64,000 nucleotides of DNA, from the NCBI GenBank assembly GCA_948964545.1, contig CAREDV010000001.1:682001-746000 (forward strand), given 5' to 3'. The DNA is from an uncultured bacterium (GTDB lineage: Bacteria > Cyanobacteriota > Vampirovibrionia > Gastranaerophilales > Gastranaerophilaceae). The notes below the pieces were generated by a model. It did no database searches. It was not told where the DNA came from and saw nothing but the letters and a program-made list of their open reading frames with translations. Position 1 is the stretch's first letter. The number at the start of each line of letters is the position of its first letter. Below, in pieces: positions 7,573 to 16,163 of this stretch. The translations under genes were made by a program, and so were the position numbers.

Positions 7573-8136
7573 TTACTCCATAAGTTTGTTATAGTATTCG
7601 ATGTATCTTTTAGCATCTTTTTCTTTGTTTAATTTCTTATAAACATATGCTAAATTGTAGTGAAAATCAGCTACAGTGTTTTTTAAGTCAATTGCTGTTA
7701 AAAGTTCGTATTTTGCTTTTGAATATTTGCCAAGTTTTATATATGCGCATGCAAGATTGTAATGTCCGTATGCATATTCAGGTTTCAATTTAGTAACTTT
7801 TTTGTACTGTTCTATTGCCATATTAGGTTTGCCGTCTTTTAAATATACATTTCCAAGGTTGTAATAAGCTTTATAATATTTTTCATCTTTTTGAATCGCT
7901 TTGTTGTACATAAAAATGGCTTTATCAAGTTCACCCTTATCCTGCATAATATTTCCCAGAAGAAGCCAGTTTTGTGCAGTTCTTTCTTCTTCAGGAATAC
8001 TTAAAAATAATTCAAGTGCGCTTTTTATCTCATTTCCTGCATACAAAATGTTTGCTTGATTTGAAATATCCTGATAATCCTGTGCGAAAACAGGAATTGC
8101 AATAAATAAAAATAATGCTGCTAAGAGTTTTTTCAT
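7573..8136 (-). CDS. Exported TPR-repeat protein
   Basis: The 187-residue protein has a cleavable-looking signal peptide (MKKLLAALFLFIAIPVFAQ) followed by four to five tandem TPR units from about residue 25 to the end ('WLLLGNIMQDKGELDKAIFMY', 'YYKAYYNLGNVYLKDGKPNM', 'YAYGHYNLACAYIKLGKYSK', 'FHYNLAYVYKKLNKEKDAKR'). It is predicted to be periplasmic and to act as a protein-interaction scaffold. The next gene (HAD) starts 1 base after its stop, so the two form one transcript. Confidence 0.75.
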   Translation of the reverse strand: MKKLLAALFLFIAIPVFAQDYQDISNQANILYAGNEIKSALELFLSIPEEERTAQNWLLLGNIMQDKGELDKAIFMYNKAIQKDEKYYKAYYNLGNVYLKDGKPNMAIEQYKKVTKLKPEYAYGHYNLACAYIKLGKYSKAKYELLTAIDLKNTVADFHYNLAYVYKKLNKEKDAKRYIEYYNKLME

Positions 8137-8164
8137 AAAAATATTATATTACAAATCAAAAAAT

Positions 8165-8194
8165 TTGACAAAAAAAATAAGTGTTCCATAATGT
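8165..8194 (+). promoter_or_regulatory. Sigma-70-like promoter with no downstream gene
   Basis: TTGACA at 8165-8170 and TAATGT at 8189-8194, spacer 18 (CATAAT at 8187-8192 is an alternative -10). It reads away from the TPR gene toward an intrinsic terminator about 30 bases after the expected start point, with no reading frame between. Confidence 0.45.
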
Positions 8195-8199
8195 CAGTG

Positions 8200-8257
8200 A
8201 TGTCTCTTTTACTGATTTAATTACCCGCATTTGAACTCCTTGATGCGGGTTTTATTT
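8200..8257 (+). ncRNA. Candidate short RNA with anti-Shine-Dalgarno terminator loop
   Basis: A transcript from the TTGACA/TAATGT promoter would end after about 55 bases at the hairpin ACCCGCAT (8223-8230)/ATGCGGGT (8243-8250), followed by TTTTATTT. The 12-base loop contains ACTCCTTG; CTCCTT is the complement of a Shine-Dalgarno AAGGAG. Small RNAs that expose such a loop commonly repress translation. Both flanking genes are on the other strand. Confidence 0.4.
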
Positions 8258-8262
8258 GCAAT

Positions 8263-8283
8263 AAAAAGAGGTCTTTCGACCTC
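8263..8283 (-). terminator. Intrinsic terminator of the 8327-9175 gene
   Basis: GAGGTC, four-base loop, GACCTC (8268-8283), followed on the minus strand by TTTTTAT. It lies 44 bases after the stop of the Met/Gly-rich protein gene. Confidence 0.75.
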
Positions 8284-8326
8284 AAATTTCTCTACACTAC
8301 ACACTATTTTTTATTACACTTTGTTT

Positions 8327-9175
8327 TTATTTTGCTCCTGCTATTGCAGCTCCGAGACCTGCTGCTGCACCTGCAAGTATTCCCCAGAATGTTTTGCTCT
8401 TGGCAGATACTTTAAGAGCTTTGCATATCATACCGCTTGTAAGGAATGTTGCTCCGCCGACCAATGCACCGCCGGCTACATTACCGACAATCTTTTTGGT
8501 TTTATCTTTTCTGCCTACAGGCTGTCCGGTCAATGCTGATATATTTTCTTCTGCAGATTTTTCGTCAGCTAATCCGAGTGTTACTGTTTGCATAAATCCT
8601 TGAGTGAACGAATCTCTGCCGTGCTCACGTATATCATCAGGTATGGATTTCCCTGTTAACTGAGCATAGAAAGTGCTTGCTTTATTTGCAATCTGTTCGT
8701 CAGTTGCCTGATCTCCATATAGACTCCTTACGCTTTCTTTGAATGATGCGTAAGCTTGCAGAATTTGTTCCTGTTCGTTTCGCATAATCTTTTCGTGAAG
8801 AATTTTTGCCTGTTTTTGAATTCCTTCTTGAGGTGAGTTCAACTGCAAATCGGCATTTCGCATTCTTTGCTGTTGGCGAACTTGGTTATTAATCATGAAA
8901 TCCTGATATCTTTCATAATTTCTGTAATAATCTTCATAGTTTCCGCCCATTCCCATCATCGGATAAGGCATACCCATTCCGCCGAAGCCTAAACCGCCCA
9001 TTCCCATCATAGGTGAGCCGAAGATACTTCCGTTCATTGTAAGCATCGGATCCAACGACATGCCTGTCGGGGCATACAAATCTAGATTTGACAAATCGTT
9101 CATCGCAATCTGATTTGTGTAATAATTTGGAGCTATACCATACATTCCCGGTGCTGCCATACTACTGTTGAACAT
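8327..9175 (-). CDS. Met/Gly-rich protein with C-terminal glycine-zipper membrane segment
   Basis: I do not recognise this 282-residue protein. The first 80 residues are Met/Gly/Pro/Tyr-rich with repeats like GMGGLGFGGMGMPYPMMGMG. A charged helical region follows (about 85-215, Gln/Arg/Glu-rich). The C-terminus has two Gly/Ala-rich hydrophobic stretches (around VGNVAGGALVGGATFLTSGM and WGILAGAAAGLGAAIAGAK). The end is typical of small membrane-inserting glycine zippers. It is monocistronic, with its own terminator, and carries the AGCAA-N21-TATATA element upstream, which is shared with the genes at 27716 and 29214. Confidence 0.6.
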   Translation of the reverse strand: MFNSSMAAPGMYGIAPNYYTNQIAMNDLSNLDLYAPTGMSLDPMLTMNGSIFGSPMMGMGGLGFGGMGMPYPMMGMGGNYEDYYRNYERYQDFMINNQVRQQQRMRNADLQLNSPQEGIQKQAKILHEKIMRNEQEQILQAYASFKESVRSLYGDQATDEQIANKASTFYAQLTGKSIPDDIREHGRDSFTQGFMQTVTLGLADEKSAEENISALTGQPVGRKDKTKKIVGNVAGGALVGGATFLTSGMICKALKVSAKSKTFWGILAGAAAGLGAAIAGAK

Positions 9176-9195
9176 AACCTAACCTCTAAATTTAA

Positions 9196-9244
9196 TTTTA
9201 ACCTACCTTACTTATATAAAAACATTTTGTCTGCAAAAATTGCT
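9196..9244 (-). promoter_or_regulatory. AGCAA-N21-TATATA element and GGTAGG leader
   Basis: On the minus strand AGCAA (9240-9244), 21 bases, TATATA (9213-9218), then AGTAAGGTAGGTTAAAA in the presumed leader. A near-identical arrangement precedes the gene at 29214-30041, including the 20-base block from TATATAAG through GGTAGGTT. Confidence 0.55.
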
Positions 9245-9328
9245 TTTTATGAAAGATTTATGTTACAATTCTGTTACAATTCTATTTTTTAGTTTAATAG
9301 GCTGTAAAATAGTCTGAGAGGTACGGTT

Positions 9329-10435
9329 TTGAAAAAGTTTTTTTCGGGATTATTTACTTTATTAATAATAGCTGGTATAGGTTTTTTGATTTATACTCAC
9401 CCTGCATTTGTGCGTAAACAGTTAGATAAGGTGCAGGCTGTATATTATGTTTATAAAGGTGATAAGGAACTTAGAAAATTAAAACTGCAAAAAGCTATTA
9501 ATAATTACACAAGAGCTGTTAATTTATACCCAGAACACTATGGTGCTTGGTATAATCTCGGAAATCTTTATGTTGTATATGAGGATTACTATTCTGCCGT
9601 TGATGCTTATGAGGAAGCTTTTGAACACAATCCGAAAATGATGATTGCACGTATGAATTACGGAATTGTATCAGCCGAAAAACTCGGAGATTTTGATGGC
9701 GCAATTAATCAGTATGACGAGATTTTAAAAACCAAAAGGCATCTTTTATCAATTCCTTTTGTATACAGCAATAGAAAAAGTTACAAGGTTAACAAAGGGC
9801 TAGCTTATTATAATAAAGGTGTTGCATACAAGCAGAAGTCAATTTATCTTGACTATGATTACGAGTACAGACGTCAATTTTTATTAAAGGCTCTTGAGGC
9901 TTATAATGAAGCCTGCAAAATTCTAAAAAAAGATTATGATGCAAGATATAATTTAGCTTTAACTCATCACCTGCTTGGTAATTACAGGGAGGCTGGATTG
10001 ATTTACTGCAAAGCAATTGAGCTTGCTCCTATGAATTATGAAGCACACTATAATCTTGCGGTTCTGTTACGTCATCTTAAATATTATAAAGAGTCTTTGG
10101 ATGAACTCAAAAAAGCTTCTACATTGATTTCCACATCAAAAACAGGAATATCTTCTCGTCAGCGATATATATTTGATGTAATGAATGATGTTACACGTAC
10201 TATCTTGGCAAATACCGATAATGAGTTGATTGAAAAAGTATCAGATGAACCTTCTGAGCACAGTCAGATAACTTATGTAAACGGAAGAATGGTATTTACC
10301 GATGATTTGGATAATGCGATTATAAAAAATTTGAAAGTCTGCGGTGCGAAAAAACTTATTAAAGAAGACATAGAAGATCAAGCAAGTGAGTTTGATGACG
10401 TTCGTTATAATGTACATGTACCTGGTGTGGAGTAG
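9329..10435 (+). CDS. Membrane-anchored TPR protein
   Basis: The 368-residue protein starts with TTG at 9329, with GAGAGG 7 bases upstream. A single N-terminal hydrophobic segment (residues 2-25) looks like an uncleaved anchor. From residue about 45 to 270 there are five or more TPR units ('YGAWYNLGNLYVVYEDYYSAVDAYEEAF', 'YDARYNLALTHHLLGNYREAGLIYCKAI', 'YEAHYNLAVLLRHLKYYKESL'). The final 80 residues are not TPR and are not recognised. Fifteen bases after its stop the prepilin 1 gene begins, so the two may be co-transcribed; TPR proteins are common in pilus assembly, but that link is inference. Confidence 0.7.
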   Translation: MKKFFSGLFTLLIIAGIGFLIYTHPAFVRKQLDKVQAVYYVYKGDKELRKLKLQKAINNYTRAVNLYPEHYGAWYNLGNLYVVYEDYYSAVDAYEEAFEHNPKMMIARMNYGIVSAEKLGDFDGAINQYDEILKTKRHLLSIPFVYSNRKSYKVNKGLAYYNKGVAYKQKSIYLDYDYEYRRQFLLKALEAYNEACKILKKDYDARYNLALTHHLLGNYREAGLIYCKAIELAPMNYEAHYNLAVLLRHLKYYKESLDELKKASTLISTSKTGISSRQRYIFDVMNDVTRTILANTDNELIEKVSDEPSEHSQITYVNGRMVFTDDLDNAIIKNLKVCGAKKLIKEDIEDQASEFDDVRYNVHVPGVE

Positions 10436-10450
10436 AGGAGAGAGGAGAAA

Positions 10451-11325
10451 ATGAAAAAATTAAATTTTAACCAAAATTTCGGGGGGGGGGTCTAAGCCAC
10501 TCTACGTTTATTGAAAGTTCATCCAAAACTCATGCGGCGGGGACAGTTGCACGCATGGCGTTTACTCTTGCTGAGGTTTTAATTACCCTTGGCATTATTG
10601 GAGTTGTCTGCGCATTAACAATACCTAATGTGATTGCTGGTTATCAAGAAAAAGTTACGGTTGAAAGATTAACTCAAACATATAATTTATTACTTAACGC
10701 AACCAAACAAATGATACAAGATGAATCCTTAACTATAGAGCAGTTTGGCAGTACCCCAGAAGAAAGAGGGAATAAATATTGGGAATTACTTCCAAATTAT
10801 TTAAAAATAGTTGACAAATGTGCGGCAAATATTGATGGTGGTAAATGTCTGACTGGTTATTTGTTTTATTATAACAGATTAGTCGGCAAAGCTCATCAGG
10901 GATTTTATGATAATCGTTATGTGCTTGCAAACGGGGCTGTTATCTCCTTAAAGCCTGGGGGAAGCTGTCAGCAGGATATGTCATTGACAAAACGCGGAAC
11001 TAATGAGATTGGAACTGGTAAAATAGTTTACGGTACTTATTTACATCAGTGCGGGCATATACTTGTTGATATAAATGGTAAAAAAGGTCCAAATACTACA
11101 GATAAAGACATATTTAATTTTGTACTTGTGCAAGACGGTGTATTGCCAACGGGCTCGCCTAAAGAAGTTATTTGGACAGAAATGTTTGACAATCAATGCT
11201 TAGGAATAAAAATTTATAACCCAAATGGTTATTGCTCTGCATGGGTAATTTACAATAAAAATATGGATTATCTGCATTGCCCTGATAAACTTGGCTGGAA
11301 AAAAGCGTCAAGCTGTAAAGACTAA
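10451..11325 (+). CDS. Type IV prepilin-like protein 1, out of frame at a G10 tract
   Basis: A start codon at 10451 follows a strong ribosome-binding site (GAGGAGA). As written it gives only 14 codons (MKKLNFNQNFGGGV) before TAA at 10493-10495, because ten Gs at 10481-10490 put the rest out of frame. With 11 (or 8) Gs the frame continues through a leader to A|FTLAEVLITLGIIGVV, the prepilin cleavage and methylation site with Glu+5, and on to a 254-residue mature pilin-like protein. An internal ATG at 10555 would give only a two-residue leader (MA). The C-terminal half has several cysteines and a DINGKKGPN box also seen in prepilins 2 and 3. The end overlaps the convergent permease stop. Confidence 0.75.
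10481..10490 (+). repeat. Poly-G tract (10 G) in prepilin 1 leader
   Basis: Ten consecutive Gs in the codons for a Gly run, 30 bases after the ATG. Adding one G joins the start codon to the FTLAEV frame; ten leave it interrupted. A typical substrate for slipped-strand mispairing. Confidence 0.85.
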
Positions 11326-12152
11326 CCTTTTACAGCTCCCTCATTTTCACCTGAGATAAAATATCTTTGCATAGCTAAAAAGAATATTAAAATGGGTATT
11401 GTTGAGAGAATTGAACCTGCTGCGATAAAGCGCCAGTTTGAACTGAACATTCCCTGTAAATTATTTACGCCGACAGGAAGTGTGTACATTGCCTCTTTGG
11501 TTAAAACAATACTCGGCCACAAAAATTCTCCCCAAGAACCGATAAATGTAAATATAGCAAGTACTGCAAGTGATGGCTTAATCATTGGCAGTAATATTTT
11601 CCAAAATATTTGAAAAGAGTTGCACCCGTCAACAATTCCTGCTTCTTCCATTTCTTTTGGTATCCCTAAAAATGCCTGACGCATAAGGAATATTCCAAAT
11701 GCACTTACTGCAAACGGCATTATTAAGCCGATAAATCCCGCAAAATTATTTACACTGTCGACAAGGTGAAGTTTGAGAGTAATCAAATATATGGGAAGCA
11801 TTATTGCCTGAAACGGAATCATTATTGTAGCAAGAATTGCGAAAAATGTAATTTTTTTACCTTTAAATTCCATTCTTGCTAAGGGATATCCTGCCATTGC
11901 GGAAAGTATAAGATTTAATAAAACAGTTCCTCCTGCAACAATCATACTATTTATAAAATATCCGATAAAATCAACTTTATCCCAAACACCTGCATAGTTT
12001 GCCCATGTAAAATCTGTCGGGATTATTTGCGGAGGATAAGCAAAAATGTTTTCGGCATTACCTTTTAAAGAGGTCGAAATCAGCCAGATAAAAGGAAAAA
12101 TCGATAACAGCGAAACAAATATTAAAATTATATGTGTCGGAAGTTTTTTCAT
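11322..12152 (-). CDS. Carbohydrate-type ABC transporter permease, MalG/UgpE class
   Basis: The 276-residue membrane protein has six hydrophobic segments and the binding-protein-dependent permease EAA loop 'EEAGIVDGCNSFQIFWKILLP' near residue 180. Its length and N-terminus are those of MalG/UgpE-type permeases, which import sugars or glycerol-3-phosphate. It overlaps the upstream permease by 4 bases (ATGA). No ATP-binding or solute-binding gene is adjacent, so these must be elsewhere. The substrate cannot be told. Confidence 0.85.
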   Translation of the reverse strand: MKKLPTHIILIFVSLLSIFPFIWLISTSLKGNAENIFAYPPQIIPTDFTWANYAGVWDKVDFIGYFINSMIVAGGTVLLNLILSAMAGYPLARMEFKGKKITFFAILATIMIPFQAIMLPIYLITLKLHLVDSVNNFAGFIGLIMPFAVSAFGIFLMRQAFLGIPKEMEEAGIVDGCNSFQIFWKILLPMIKPSLAVLAIFTFIGSWGEFLWPSIVLTKEAMYTLPVGVNNLQGMFSSNWRFIAAGSILSTIPILIFFLAMQRYFISGENEGAVKG

Positions 12153-13015
12153 AACTGGTATTTGTTCCTTTCAAAACAGAAAATATTTATCAAAGAAAAT
12201 ATCATAACAATTACAAGCAATACAACAGCCATAGCTGATGCAAGACCTAAATCAAGGTTTTCAAAAGCTCTTTCATAAATATAATAAACTATAGTTTTGC
12301 TTGAATTTAGAGGCCCGCCTTTTGTCATTACATAAATTTCTGCAAAAACTTTCATTGCTGAAATAGCACTGATTGTTGTAACAAGTGCAATTGTAGGCAT
12401 AATGTGCGGAATTGTAACAGTCAGGTGCTTGGTTAAGAAATTTGCACCGTCTATATCACAGGCTTCATACAGTTCATTTGGAACACTCATTAGTGCGGCA
12501 AGATAAATTATCATATAATATCCGATACCTTTCCAGATAGTAACAATAATTACAGAATATAGCGCATATTTCGGGTCGGTGAGCCATCCTATTGATTTAA
12601 AACCTAGGCTTGTTACAACGTAATTTAAAATTCCCTGATCGGCATACAGCCATTTAAAAGCGATTGCCGCCACAACTATGGAAACAATTACGGGCAGATA
12701 GATTAAAATTTTGTATAAAGTTGCTCCCCTGATTTTTTGATTGATTAAAACCGCAAGAAACAGCGGAAATATTGCAAGTATAGGAACTGCTGCAAATAAA
12801 TATATAAATGTATTCCAGAGAACTTTATAAAATACAGGGTTTTTGAACAAGTTTATATAATTATCTAATCCTGCAAATGCGGGATTGTAAATATCAGCCG
12901 AATAATCTAAGAAACTAAGCCAAACTGTCTGAAAAAAGGGAATGAAAAAGAATACTGCAAGAATTATTCCCGCAGGCAGTAAGAATAAATACGGTGCATA
13001 TTTACTATTATACAT
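12149..13015 (-). CDS. Carbohydrate-type ABC transporter permease, MalF/UgpA class
   Basis: The 288-residue protein has six membrane segments, a first-helix 'YLFLLPAGIILAVFFFIPFFQTV' typical of MalF/UgpA-type permeases, and an EAA loop 'YEACDIDGANFLTKHLTVTIP' near residue 185. It forms the heterodimeric channel with the permease encoded immediately downstream (4-base overlap). It is preceded by the universal stress protein gene, 15 bases away on the same strand. Confidence 0.85.
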   Translation of the reverse strand: MYNSKYAPYLFLLPAGIILAVFFFIPFFQTVWLSFLDYSADIYNPAFAGLDNYINLFKNPVFYKVLWNTFIYLFAAVPILAIFPLFLAVLINQKIRGATLYKILIYLPVIVSIVVAAIAFKWLYADQGILNYVVTSLGFKSIGWLTDPKYALYSVIIVTIWKGIGYYMIIYLAALMSVPNELYEACDIDGANFLTKHLTVTIPHIMPTIALVTTISAISAMKVFAEIYVMTKGGPLNSSKTIVYYIYERAFENLDLGLASAMAVVLLVIVMIFSLINIFCFERNKYQL

Positions 13016-13030
13016 ACGCTGATTATTGCA

Positions 13031-13912
13031 TTAATTTGATTTTTGGTCAATTTGTTTACATCTTGCAAGCCAAATATCACTTACAACATTTTCAAGAACA
13101 CGTTTGCTTACAGAGCCTGTCAAAAATCTGTCTAAACGCGATTTGTTTTGTGAACCTAATACAATTAAGTTAATTCCATTATCTTTAGCATAATTAATTA
13201 TTTCTTGTGCTGGATTGCCTGTCAAAATTGAAGTCTTATATGTTTCAATTCCGCATTCTGTAAATATATTTTGTATATCTCTTATGGCTTTTGAGGCATA
13301 AATTTGCTGCTGTTTTTGAATGTCAAGTATCCAGTTTGTATCAAGTGTACCGTCTAAGAATAACAAATTAGGATCATCGTTTACCATAACAATATGTATT
13401 TCTTTATCTTCAAGGTTTAAGTCAGGCAGGATTTCTTTGATAATTCCGCAGGAGCATGATGTGCCGTCTGTTGTTACAAGAAGTCTGCCGTGTTTATTTT
13501 CTTCTTTGGCAACATAACAGGATAGTCTGCTTGAATTAATAATTTCCTGAGAAACCGAACCTAACCATTTTTGAACGCCTTTTTTACCGTGAGAGCCCAT
13601 AAGTATTAAGTTATAATTTTCTTTATCAGCCTGTTCTAAAATACTTTCGATTGCAGAACCGCAGTTTTTAATTCTTTTACCGCACGTAAGCCCGAGTTTT
13701 TTAATTTCTTCTTCTGCATAATCCAAAATAGTGTCTGCAATATTTGCGCAGGAATATGAGAAATTTTCTTCTTCAATACTTATTTCATCAGGCAGAAAAG
13801 ACCAGTCAATTACGCAAATAGTATCAACCACTGCTTCTTTAACCCAGTGTGATATGTTTTTTATAGAATTAAAGCTAATTTTTGAACCGTCTGTACAGAA
13901 TAATATTCTCAT
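13031..13912 (-). CDS. Tandem-domain universal stress protein (UspA family)
   Basis: The 293-residue protein has two Usp domains. Each ends in the nucleotide-binding type motif G-2x-G-9x-G-S: 'MGSHGKKGVQKWLGSVSQ' in domain 1 (about 105-125) and 'LGSQNKSRLDRFLTGSVSK' in domain 2 (about 255-275). Such tandem Usp proteins bind ATP and act in stress or energy-limitation responses. It is the first gene of a cluster with two ABC permeases; whether that is functional or positional is unclear. Confidence 0.8.
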   Translation of the reverse strand: MRILFCTDGSKISFNSIKNISHWVKEAVVDTICVIDWSFLPDEISIEEENFSYSCANIADTILDYAEEEIKKLGLTCGKRIKNCGSAIESILEQADKENYNLILMGSHGKKGVQKWLGSVSQEIINSSRLSCYVAKEENKHGRLLVTTDGTSCSCGIIKEILPDLNLEDKEIHIVMVNDDPNLLFLDGTLDTNWILDIQKQQQIYASKAIRDIQNIFTECGIETYKTSILTGNPAQEIINYAKDNGINLIVLGSQNKSRLDRFLTGSVSKRVLENVVSDIWLARCKQIDQKSN

Positions 13913-14038
13913 GATTTTTCTCCTTATTTGTGAATAATATAAAATATGTTAAGGAAAATTACATTGTCTGGTATTCTATATTTTTTTCTGGTATTATTAT
14001 TTTAGGGAAATGTTTTTTATAGGAAAAATGTTATAGTC

Positions 14039-14656
14039 ATGGCGTCAGAACAAAATATAAAACAAAAAGTTAATTTAAGGAATTATAAAGATTTAGTTGA
14101 AACGATTGCAAAAGTAGAATATCAAAAATTTTCAAGTTCACATTTAATTGATTTACCTGAACTTATAAATATTGGTAATCATACATTGTATATTTTATTT
14201 AAGAATAATCCTAAACAGGAATTTAATAACACATATCTTTCTACTGCAATTAAGTGGGCTGTACGAAACGAAGTCAGACGCAGGTATAAATGGTATTCTT
14301 TAAAAAATAGAAAACAAGAGACAGAAGAAGAAAACGGCAATTTGAGAGAAGAAGTTTATAAAACAATTCTTTCTATTGACGAAATGCAGGATGCTGAAGT
14401 TCCGACTCAGATTAAGGCTGAAGACAAAACTCCTGAAGAAAATATTGAACTTTCTGAACTGAAAGCAGAGATATTGGAATCTATGAAAAAACTTCCACCG
14501 CGCGAAAAAGAATTGATTGAAGAAAAGTTCTTTAAAGAGAAAAAGCTGAGAGAAATTGCAGAAGAATTTAATATATCACAGTCAAGAATTTCGAGAATTA
14601 TTCAATCGGGACTTGATAAAATTAAAAGGGATTTAAAAAGACAGGGGATTATTTAG
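14039..14656 (+). CDS. Sigma-70 family factor (alternative)
   Basis: The 205-residue protein has a region-2-like N-terminal half ('LINIGNHTLYILFKNNP', 'FNNTYLSTAIKWAVRNEVRRRY') and a clear region 4 helix-turn-helix at the end ('LPPREKELIEEKFFKEKKLREIAEEFNISQSRISRIIQSGLDKIK'). Region 1 is missing and region 3 is reduced to an acidic linker, as in small alternative sigma factors. Its stop overlaps the GTG start of gcvPB by one base (TAGTG), an unusual partner for a sigma factor. The target promoters are unknown. Confidence 0.75.
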   Translation: MASEQNIKQKVNLRNYKDLVETIAKVEYQKFSSSHLIDLPELINIGNHTLYILFKNNPKQEFNNTYLSTAIKWAVRNEVRRRYKWYSLKNRKQETEEENGNLREEVYKTILSIDEMQDAEVPTQIKAEDKTPEENIELSELKAEILESMKKLPPREKELIEEKFFKEKKLREIAEEFNISQSRISRIIQSGLDKIKRDLKRQGII

Positions 14657-16077
14657 TGAAAACTATTTTTGAAAAAAGTAATGGTGTATCGGGGATTAGT
14701 TTAACAGACGAAAAAGAAGATTTGGGTTTTTTTAAAGGGCATTTAAGAAAAGATGCAATCGGACTTCCGCAGGTAAGCGAGCTGGAAGCTATGCGCCATT
14801 ATAAAGAACTTTCGGATTTGAATTTCTGTATTGAAAAAGGGTTTTATCCTCTTGGTTCTTGTACTATGAAATATAATCCAAAAGTCAACGAACTTCTCGC
14901 ATCTTTAGAAGGTTTTTCTAATTTACACCCGTTTAGCGCGGATGAAGATTGTCAGGGTGCATTAGAGCTTATGTATAAATTGCAGGAAGCTTTAAAAGTT
15001 GTGACAGGCATGGATGCCGTTACTTTGCAGCCAGCCGCAGGTGCTCATGGCGAGCTTACAGGCATGATGATTATCAAGAAATATTTTGAAGTTAAAGGCG
15101 AAAACAGAAAAAAAGTTATTATTCCTGATTCTGCTCATGGTACAAACCCTGCCAGTGCACATCTTTGCGGATTTGAGATTGTTCCTGTAAAATCCAATGA
15201 AAAAGGACAGGTTGATGTTGAAGCTTTGAAAGAGCTTTTAGACAGTGATGTTGCGGCTATTATGATGACAAACCCGAATACGCTGGGTATTTATGAGGAA
15301 AATGTGCTTGAAATATCAAAATTAATGCATGATAACGGTTCGCTTTTATATTACGACGGCGCAAATTTTAATGCTGTTATGGGATATTCCAATCCAAAAT
15401 TAATGGGATTTGATGTTGTGCATTTGAATTTGCACAAAACATTTTCAACTCCTCATGGAGGCGGCGGTCCTGGTGCAGGTCCTGTTTGTGTTGTTGAAAA
15501 TTTAAAAGAATTTTTGCCCTCACCTGTTGTTGGATTTGACGGTGAAAAATATTTCAGAAATTATAACCTTAAATATTCTATTGGAAGCGTTAAGGGATTT
15601 TTCGGCAATTTTGGCGTTTTAGTAAGAGCTTATGCATATATTTTAATGATGGGCAAAAACCTGAAAGAGGCTAGTGAAAATGCAGTATTGAATGCAAATT
15701 ATTTGAAAGAGAAGTTAAAAGGTGCTTATCTTTTGCCTTATGATGAACCTTGCATGCATGAATTTGTATTGTCAGGTGAAAAACAAAAACATGAAAACGG
15801 CGTTTCAACTTTAAATATTGCAAAAGCCTTAATGGATGAAAACACTCATCCGCCAACAGTTTATTTCCCGCTGATTGTGCATGAAGCAATTATGATTGAA
15901 CCGACAGAAAGCGAAACAAAAGAAGTTTTGGATGATTTTGTTAATGTGATGCTGAAAATCGCAGAAGATGCAAAAGTAAATCCCGAAAAACTGATTTCGG
16001 CACCGCATACAACACCTGTAAAACGTCTTGATGAAACATTAGCGGCAAGAAAACCCGATTTAAAATTTGTACAATAG
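14656..16077 (+). CDS. gcvPB: Glycine dehydrogenase (decarboxylating) subunit 2
   Basis: The 473-residue protein is the C-terminal half of the glycine-cleavage P-protein as found in split systems. It has 'ALEAMRHY', the 'GFYPLGSCTMKYNP' block (62-76) and the PLP-lysine region LNLHKTFSTPHGGGGPG with Lys261. P-protein decarboxylates glycine and passes the aminomethyl group to the lipoyl arm of GcvH. The partner genes gcvPA, gcvH and gcvT are not in the window. The start is GTG overlapping the sigma-factor stop. No glycine riboswitch is seen upstream. Confidence 0.93.
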   Translation: MKTIFEKSNGVSGISLTDEKEDLGFFKGHLRKDAIGLPQVSELEAMRHYKELSDLNFCIEKGFYPLGSCTMKYNPKVNELLASLEGFSNLHPFSADEDCQGALELMYKLQEALKVVTGMDAVTLQPAAGAHGELTGMMIIKKYFEVKGENRKKVIIPDSAHGTNPASAHLCGFEIVPVKSNEKGQVDVEALKELLDSDVAAIMMTNPNTLGIYEENVLEISKLMHDNGSLLYYDGANFNAVMGYSNPKLMGFDVVHLNLHKTFSTPHGGGGPGAGPVCVVENLKEFLPSPVVGFDGEKYFRNYNLKYSIGSVKGFFGNFGVLVRAYAYILMMGKNLKEASENAVLNANYLKEKLKGAYLLPYDEPCMHEFVLSGEKQKHENGVSTLNIAKALMDENTHPPTVYFPLIVHEAIMIEPTESETKEVLDDFVNVMLKIAEDAKVNPEKLISAPHTTPVKRLDETLAARKPDLKFVQ

Positions 16078-16163
16078 GTAAAAATATGAGTAAAGAAAAT
16101 AAGAAACGGGAACGAGCGTAAAATAAGGCTTATATTAAATTGATGAGATAGTAAGAAAGCGAA

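Noticed and set aside
10451..10550. Prepilin 1 and prepilin 3 as ordinary pseudogenes
   Set aside because: Apart from the homopolymer the frames, start signals, cleavage sites and C-terminal boxes are intact, and both defects are a single base at the same kind of tract.
14500..14660. Glycine riboswitch before gcvPB
   Set aside because: The gene overlaps the sigma-factor coding sequence and no tandem aptamer-like structure is visible.
16087..16122. Eleven-codon reading frame (MSKENKKRERA) between gcvPB and the DUF2229 gene
   Set aside because: It has a weak ribosome-binding site and no conserved feature; it could be a remnant of an older start of the DUF2229 gene.
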